A stretch of DNA of 64,000 bases from JALEFZ01 sp039817415. GTDB taxonomy: Bacteria > Bacteroidota > Bacteroidia > J057. Under the pieces are notes generated by a model, which saw nothing but the letters and a program-made list of their open reading frames with translations, did not search any database and was not told the DNA's origin. The position numbers and the translations under genes are program-made. Positions 59,298 to 64,000 of this stretch are shown here, in pieces (position 1 is the first letter of the stretch; every line of letters starts with the position of its first letter). The stretch spans positions 25,717 through 89,716 of the forward strand of contig JBCBVV010000027.1 of assembly GCA_039817415.1 (NCBI GenBank), in the 5' to 3' direction.

Positions 59298-61535
59298 TTA
59301 CTCCTTGATCAGTTTGGTAGCATATTTAGTGCTGCCACTTCCGATTTCAAGTAGGTAAATTCCCTTCGCCAAGGTAGGTAACTCAATTTCGACACGAGCA
59401 CCTAGCTGTACTTCAGCCTGATAAATGACTTTTCCGGTGAAGTCAATGACACGTACAGGAGAAGTACCTCCTAACTCTTCAGTCTGGATGTAGATGGTAT
59501 TGCTGAATGGATTTGGACCTACTTTGATCGTAGAGGCCACTTCATCTTCAACATTTGTAGCCAAGCTGATCATCTGACGGTAGATAGTAGATTGCTTCAC
59601 ATATTCAGGTGCAGGAGGAGCCTGTGGATTGGCTCTACGATTAGCCGAACAAGTGTTGTTTAGGTTAACAGAGAAGATGATGTCATTGGGTGATCCCGCA
59701 GTCAGGTTCTCGTCAATCCACCAGATACCCGTAATGTTGTCATCTCCTGGTGTTGCGCCAGTTTGAGGGTTGTTCACTGTACGGAATTCAGAGGTCGTGC
59801 GGTTTGGTGCTGTTAAGGTATCACGCTGTGGAGACCAGTATTGAGCCCAGATAAATGGGATATTCTGGATATTAGGATTAAAGACATCCCATACCAATTG
59901 ATTGTTCACAGCATCAAAGCAGTTAAAGTTCAGCTCCAGGGGCATAATCATAGCAGGAGGAGTAACTGTCAAGGTATTGGACAAAGTAGTACCTCCGGCA
60001 TTGGTAGCTTGAATTCTGTAGGTCAAGCTCTGCCCAAATACAGCTGCTGTATCAATAAAAGAAGAGCTGGTGGCAGGAACAGTGGCCCTATCAACAAAAG
60101 CACCACCTGCAATGCTCAACTGAACCGTGTAGGAATCAGCTCCATTGGATGATGTCCATGTAACTCTTGGGAACAATTGGGTAGCTACTGAAAGACTCGT
60201 CATGGTAAAAGATCCTGGCGCTGGCGGAAGACAGCCTGTTGCTGTACCTGCATTCGAAGCACCCGGAGTTCCTTGTCCAGCAGAGGCTTCCCAGCTGGCA
60301 GGATCCGTATTGGTTAAGGAAGGATCAATCAGTTCTAGGGAAGGTCCGTCTCCGTCAGGCGCAGTAGGCCATCCATTTCCATCATCATAGCTTACCCTAT
60401 CTACCTCTGCTCCAGTACCCGTTTCGATTAGGATTAATTCGCCTCCATTAGACAAAGCACCACTTGTCCATTCGTAATCTGGGGCACAACCATAAAAGTT
60501 TTCAAAGGCTGTCGCGTTACCTGCGATCACTACATATTCACCTGGATCAATAGCAGCTCCAGATGGGAAGGTAAACGTTACTCCTGCAGCGAAACTGTAT
60601 CCTTCTAGTAGAATGGTTGAAGCGCTATTGTTGTAGAGCTCAACATATTCTGTGGTATCGGCTCCAGACTCCAATGGATTGTACATGATCTCATTAATCA
60701 CAACCGGAATGGGAGGAAAACATACGGGAGATGTTACACGAATAGGAGCATCACATCCACCTGTACTCGTAATGTTGAAGTTTAGGTCTGTACCTTCAGG
60801 AATATTCTCAAACGTAAGAGTACCTGTAGCCATACTAGCAGGATCGTCAGAGCTTGCTGCAAGATTTCCTGCATTGGGTACAATGGTATAAGTATCGGAA
60901 CCAGCTCCAGTAAAGTCTACTGTGACTGTGTAGGTATCATTTCCAATGGTTTCAGTATCACAGCTAGGTGCGTTGATGGTAAGGGCAAGATCACAGCCTG
61001 TCCCATTTGCCTGACCTGGAGACCCTCCATCAAGTGCAGATGCCTGCCAACTAGCAGGAAGGTTATTGTCCAATGAAGGACTGATCAATTCTAAAGATGG
61101 TCCGTCGCCATCTGCCTCAGTTGGCCATCCACAGCAATCATCATAGTCCACAATATCCTGGGTAACTCCCCCGGCATTTACGATGATGATATCCTCACCA
61201 CTGTTACTAAGACCACCAGAAGTCCATTGATAATCAGGTAGGAATCCATAGGCAGCTTGAAAGGCAGTAGAATTAAAAGCAACAACAATGAATTGACCTG
61301 GCTGAATGGTTGATCCAGATGGGAAGGTAAACGTAACACCTTGTGAAAATGACCATCCACTGAGGTCCACAGCTGTTGAACCAGTGTTAACCAATTCAAT
61401 GAACTCGTCCACATCAGTACCAGAACCTAGGCCATTGTAGTGGATTTCATTGATGACAATGTTTTGAGCGAAAAGGCTCATTGAGCAGAGTAGGAAGGCC
61501 ATCAAAAGGCCAGAGAGAATAGAATTTACTTTCAT
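59298..61535 (-). CDS. T9SS-exported protein with two lamin-tail domains
   Basis: A 745-residue secreted protein. After the signal peptide (ending MSLFAQ) come two similar lamin-tail domains. The first has IVINEIHYNGLGSGTDVDEFIEL and DGDGPSLELISPS; the second has VVINEIMYNPLESG and the same DGDGPSLELIDPS wording. The copies share nearly the same order of motifs. A fibronectin-type III-like domain follows (PRVTWTSSNGADSYTVQLS), then an unassigned region. It ends in a type A sorting domain (VGPNPFSNTIYIQ, DFTGKVIYQ, KGIYLLEIGSG). Such modular proteins are surface-attached in Bacteroidota; ligand unknown. Confidence 0.88.
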   Translation of the reverse strand: MKVNSILSGLLMAFLLCSMSLFAQNIVINEIHYNGLGSGTDVDEFIELVNTGSTAVDLSGWSFSQGVTFTFPSGSTIQPGQFIVVAFNSTAFQAAYGFLPDYQWTSGGLSNSGEDIIIVNAGGVTQDIVDYDDCCGWPTEADGDGPSLELISPSLDNNLPASWQASALDGGSPGQANGTGCDLALTINAPSCDTETIGNDTYTVTVDFTGAGSDTYTIVPNAGNLAASSDDPASMATGTLTFENIPEGTDLNFNITSTGGCDAPIRVTSPVCFPPIPVVINEIMYNPLESGADTTEYVELYNNSASTILLEGYSFAAGVTFTFPSGAAIDPGEYVVIAGNATAFENFYGCAPDYEWTSGALSNGGELILIETGTGAEVDRVSYDDGNGWPTAPDGDGPSLELIDPSLTNTDPASWEASAGQGTPGASNAGTATGCLPPAPGSFTMTSLSVATQLFPRVTWTSSNGADSYTVQLSIAGGAFVDRATVPATSSSFIDTAAVFGQSLTYRIQATNAGGTTLSNTLTVTPPAMIMPLELNFNCFDAVNNQLVWDVFNPNIQNIPFIWAQYWSPQRDTLTAPNRTTSEFRTVNNPQTGATPGDDNITGIWWIDENLTAGSPNDIIFSVNLNNTCSANRRANPQAPPAPEYVKQSTIYRQMISLATNVEDEVASTIKVGPNPFSNTIYIQTEELGGTSPVRVIDFTGKVIYQAEVQLGARVEIELPTLAKGIYLLEIGSGSTKYATKLIKE

Positions 61536-61880
61536 AGAGGTCTATGTCAATAGGACAAGTAATTATATACAAGTGTGGGCGTCTCAAATTTGAGTCGCGG
61601 GATTATAAGCGAAATTTGCAGGTTAAAGGCGAGAAGGAATGAGAATGGTGCAATGGGTATGACAAATATACACATTACGCTAATCTTAGCAGGAGCCTTT
61701 CTTTTCAATTATTGGCATAGATTTTAAACTACTCTAAAACAGATACTTATAAAAAATTCTTAACATTAATTTTTTATTGAATAATAATTCAACAGATGTT
61801 ATTTCCACAAATACACATTTTCAACAGCTACAGAATCGTCAAATTGATAAGCATTTGAAGATTTATATTTATTTTTCTCC
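61536..61880. other. Intergenic region upstream of the 5-oxoproline operon
   Basis: About 345 AT-rich bases between divergent genes. The main feature is a perfect inverted repeat, TCAAAT (61839-61844) and ATTTGA (61853-61858), eight bases apart, ending 22 bases before the transporter ATG. Nothing else is recognised. Confidence 0.5.
61839..61858. promoter_or_regulatory. Inverted repeat at the 5-oxoproline operon promoter
   Basis: TCAAAT-N8-ATTTGA close to the start codon is placed where a repressor could act. No regulator gene is visible in the window. Confidence 0.3.
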
Positions 61881-63101
61881 ATGTCAAGAAAACGAATTAG
61901 CCTAGGTCCAGCAGCTATGGTAGCTGCTGCATTTATAGGTCCAGGAACGGTTACGACGGCCAGTCTTGCGGGTGCTCAAACTCAATTTCAATTGTTATGG
62001 ACGGTTCTGTTCGCCATTCTCGCCACCATTGCCCTTCAAGAGATGACAGTTCGTTTAGGCATTGTAGGAAGATTGGGATTGGGGGAGGCCATTCGACAAA
62101 AAATACAAAGCCCTGCTCTCTTCATTGCTGCTGCCTTTCTAGTGATTGCAGCTATATTTATAGGGAATGCAGCCTACGAAACGGGTAATATCACAGGTGC
62201 GCTTCTTGGCATTCCACCATTAGAAGTTCATCATGCCGAACGATCCTGGAACCTATGGGTGTTCATCATTGGAGGATTTGCCTTTCTCTTGTTATATCTG
62301 GGAAATTATAAATGGATTGAAGGAATCTTGATTGGATTGGTGGGGATTATGTCTCTCGTTTTTCTGACCACAGCCATTTACCTACAACCTCCTATGGGTC
62401 AAATACTTAAGGGAATGTTTATCCCAATTATTCCCGAGGGTCAAATTTTGTTGGTGGTTGCATTAATCGGGACTACCATAGTTCCTTATAACCTCTTTCT
62501 CCACGCGAGTGCTTCCAAAGAAAAATGGCAAAGCAAGGATGACCTAGCCCTAGGTAGAAGGGATACCTATATTTCTGTAACTGTAGGGGGTATTATCACC
62601 CTAGCGATTATGCTAACAGCTGCAATGGCCAGCAAAGAGGGAACCCAAACCATTAGTGGATTAAAGGATTTATCGATGATGTTGGAACCTTTGATGGGCG
62701 AATGGGCTTCGACTTTTTTAGGAATTGGTTTTTTAGCGGCTGGCCTTTCCTCCTCCATTACAGCTCCTTTAGCAGCAGCCTATGCAACAAGAGGTATCAT
62801 GGGATGGGGAGGAGACACCAAATCTCCCAGGTTCAGAGCTGTTTGGATCATTATTCTTTTGTGCGGAATGGCCTTCTCCTTATTGGGCATGAAGCCTATC
62901 ATGGTCATCCAATTTGCTCAAATCGCGAATGGAATATTACTGCCCATTGTTGTGGCCTTCCTCATCTGGGTCATGAATGATGAAGCCCTTTTGGGTCAAC
63001 ACAAAAACCGATTGGTAGCCAATATCATTGGTGTTGTGATTCTTCTAGTTGCTTTGATTTTAGGAAGTAAGAGTATTCTAAAGGTATTTTCGTTGATATG
63101 A
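61881..63101 (+). CDS. Nramp-fold transporter lacking the metal ligands, possible 5-oxoproline carrier
   Basis: A 406-residue protein with about 11 hydrophobic helices and clear Nramp descent. TM1 reads FIGPGTVTTASLAGAQ where metal transporters have DPGN, so the metal-binding Asp and Asn are G20 and T23. TM6 reads GTTIVPYNLFLH where they have ATVMPHNLYLH, so the Ala/Met ligand pair is T198 and V201, and His is Y203. Metal transport is therefore unlikely. It overlaps pxpA by four bases, and Bacillus ycsG, next to ycsF, is a similar case. I infer transport of 5-oxoproline or a related acid. Database names would call it a divalent metal transporter. Confidence 0.85.
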   Translation: MSRKRISLGPAAMVAAAFIGPGTVTTASLAGAQTQFQLLWTVLFAILATIALQEMTVRLGIVGRLGLGEAIRQKIQSPALFIAAAFLVIAAIFIGNAAYETGNITGALLGIPPLEVHHAERSWNLWVFIIGGFAFLLLYLGNYKWIEGILIGLVGIMSLVFLTTAIYLQPPMGQILKGMFIPIIPEGQILLVVALIGTTIVPYNLFLHASASKEKWQSKDDLALGRRDTYISVTVGGIITLAIMLTAAMASKEGTQTISGLKDLSMMLEPLMGEWASTFLGIGFLAAGLSSSITAPLAAAYATRGIMGWGGDTKSPRFRAVWIIILLCGMAFSLLGMKPIMVIQFAQIANGILLPIVVAFLIWVMNDEALLGQHKNRLVANIIGVVILLVALILGSKSILKVFSLI

Positions 63102-63853
63102 AGGCATACATCGACATCAACTGCGACATGGGGGAAAGCTATGGCCATTTTACCGTAGGGAATGACGAAGCCATTATGCCTTATATCAGCTCTTGTAACC
63201 TGGCTTGTGGCTTTCATGGAGGGGATCCTCTTACCATGATGAAAAGCCTAGAACTCGCCCAAGCGCATCAAGTCAGAATTGGGGCTCACCCTGGTTTTCA
63301 GGATGTGGCGGGGTTTGGCAGGAGATTTATGCAGCTACAACCAGATGAATTTCTGTCCATGTTGTGTTATCAAGTATCAGCTCTGATGGGAATGGCTGAA
63401 TATGTTGGCAGCAAAGTTCACTATATCAAAGCACACGGCGCCATGTATGCCTGGGTAAATCATGATGAAAACGCTGCCCAGATTATGCTCAAAGTTGCCT
63501 CCACTTTTGATTTGGCTATCATGGGAAAACCACATTCCCTCCTTCATTCTTTAGCCGAAACAAAAGACATATCATTCATTCGAGAAGGATTTGCCGATAG
63601 AAAATACCTACATGATGGCAAGCTGCAGAAACGAAGCGAGGAAGGGGCTGTACTCTCCTCTGAACATGATATTATCGAACAAGTGAGCCGTCTTTTGCAG
63701 GAAATTCCTTTACAAACTGCTGATTCAGCAAGTCTTAAGGTAGAAGTTGACAGCATCTGTATTCACGGAGATCATAGTCATTCCCCTAGAAACGCCAGAT
63801 TAATTCATAACTTGCTTCAGGAGTTAGAGATACAACTCTACAAAGAGGAATGA
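63098..63853 (+). CDS. pxpA: 5-oxoprolinase subunit PxpA (LamB/YcsF family)
   Basis: PxpA, with PxpB and PxpC, hydrolyses 5-oxoproline to glutamate using ATP, removing a damage product of glutamine and glutathione. The 251-residue protein has the family beginning IDINCDMGESYG, then ACGFHGGDP, IGAHPGFQD and FGRRFM, and later YIKAHGAMYAW and CIHGDHSHSP, all typical. Length is normal. It starts inside the last codons of the transporter gene (ATGA-type overlap) and ends overlapping pxpB in the same way, so the three are tightly coupled. Confidence 0.96.
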   Translation: MKAYIDINCDMGESYGHFTVGNDEAIMPYISSCNLACGFHGGDPLTMMKSLELAQAHQVRIGAHPGFQDVAGFGRRFMQLQPDEFLSMLCYQVSALMGMAEYVGSKVHYIKAHGAMYAWVNHDENAAQIMLKVASTFDLAIMGKPHSLLHSLAETKDISFIREGFADRKYLHDGKLQKRSEEGAVLSSEHDIIEQVSRLLQEIPLQTADSASLKVEVDSICIHGDHSHSPRNARLIHNLLQELEIQLYKEE

Positions 63854-64000
63854 ATAAACCTGTTATCAGGAATTATGGGGATCGAGGCCTATTGATCCAA
63901 TTTGAAGATCACATTTCAAAAGAAATCTGTTCTCAAGTAAAGGGCTATTTGTCTGCTTTGAGGGAATTGAAACATCCCGCTATTCAAGCTACCATTCCCG
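63850..64000 (+). CDS. pxpB: 5-oxoprolinase subunit PxpB (KipI family), cut by the window end
   Basis: Only the first 50 residues are inside the window: MNKPVIRNYGDRGLLIQFED, then a helix (SKEICSQVKGYLSALREL) and the start of the next strand. GDRGLLIQF matches the KipI/PxpB beginning (usually GDSALLVEF). It overlaps pxpA by four bases. pxpC (KipA-like) is expected just beyond the edge. Confidence 0.88.
   Translation, partial: MNKPVIRNYGDRGLLIQFEDHISKEICSQVKGYLSALRELKHPAIQATIP

Noticed and set aside
1..64000. CRISPR arrays, tRNA or rRNA genes, transposases, phage genes
   Set aside because: None recognised by eye on either strand; short or diverged tRNA genes could still be missed without a covariance search.

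Overview
The window looks like a chromosomal segment of a free-living, probably marine or otherwise salt-exposed, member of the Bacteroidota. The evidence is T9SS type A C-terminal sorting domains on two secreted proteins, TonB-dependent receptors with an N-terminal carboxypeptidase-regulatory-like domain, YfhO and GWxTD family proteins, scarce Shine-Dalgarno sequences, and promoter matches to TTTG/TTGG-N19-20-TAnnTTTG. A saprospirian placement is possible but is only a guess. No rRNA, tRNA, CRISPR array, insertion sequence or prophage was recognised.

Layout. 1-8.3 kb: a truncated ECF sigma factor, a long gap, then a plus-strand run of uvrA, a GWxTD protein, an LpxL-like acyltransferase with a TTG start, the YbaB nucleoid protein and a GT2 glycosyltransferase. 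8.2-10.6 kb: minus-strand lipoprotein, dxr and two small unknowns. 10.8-18.6 kb: a TonB receptor, a TPR lipoprotein with tilS, a small secreted protein and a large T9SS-exported protein. 19-27.8 kb: a coiled-coil repeat protein, a lytic transglycosylase, a YfhO protein, a Wzx/MATE-type flippase and two tandem MacB/FtsX-type permeases with no ATPase beside them.

27.9-34.15 kb holds the most interesting locus, a compact six-gene minus-strand operon. Read 5' to 3' it encodes two tandem-domain universal stress proteins, a PAS-PAS histidine kinase whose second PAS domain carries the FixL heme-pocket residues at the exact FixL spacing, a single-domain response regulator, a receiver-kinase hybrid, and a receiver fused to a CRP/FNR-type DNA-binding protein. 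A TGA-N6-TCA half-site pair lies upstream. I infer an oxygen or redox-gas sensing relay controlling stress proteins.

34.3-45.6 kb: an SRPBCC protein divergent from a Crp-like regulator, two outer-membrane proteins, an ECF sigma factor with an internal Hx3Cx2C motif in a cluster with a STAS-like protein and a lipoprotein, a BCCT osmolyte transporter, a DinB-like protein, a possible small RNA, a second TonB receptor related to the first, and another ECF sigma factor. 45.8-53.2 kb: a lipoprotein trehalase, YqgE, a TlpA-type thioredoxin protein, an OmpP1/FadL-like porin and a striking low-complexity Arg/Ser/Asn-rich lipoprotein. 53.6-61.5 kb: proS, a secreted unknown divergent from an Rpn-like nuclease, a DoxX-like membrane protein with a CocE-type hydrolase, and a lamin-tail T9SS protein. 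61.9-64 kb: an operon of an Nramp-fold transporter lacking the metal ligands, then 5-oxoprolinase subunits pxpA and pxpB (cut by the window end), suggesting uptake and hydrolysis of 5-oxoproline.

Most convergent gene pairs are separated by strong intrinsic terminators, which support the gene boundaries given here.
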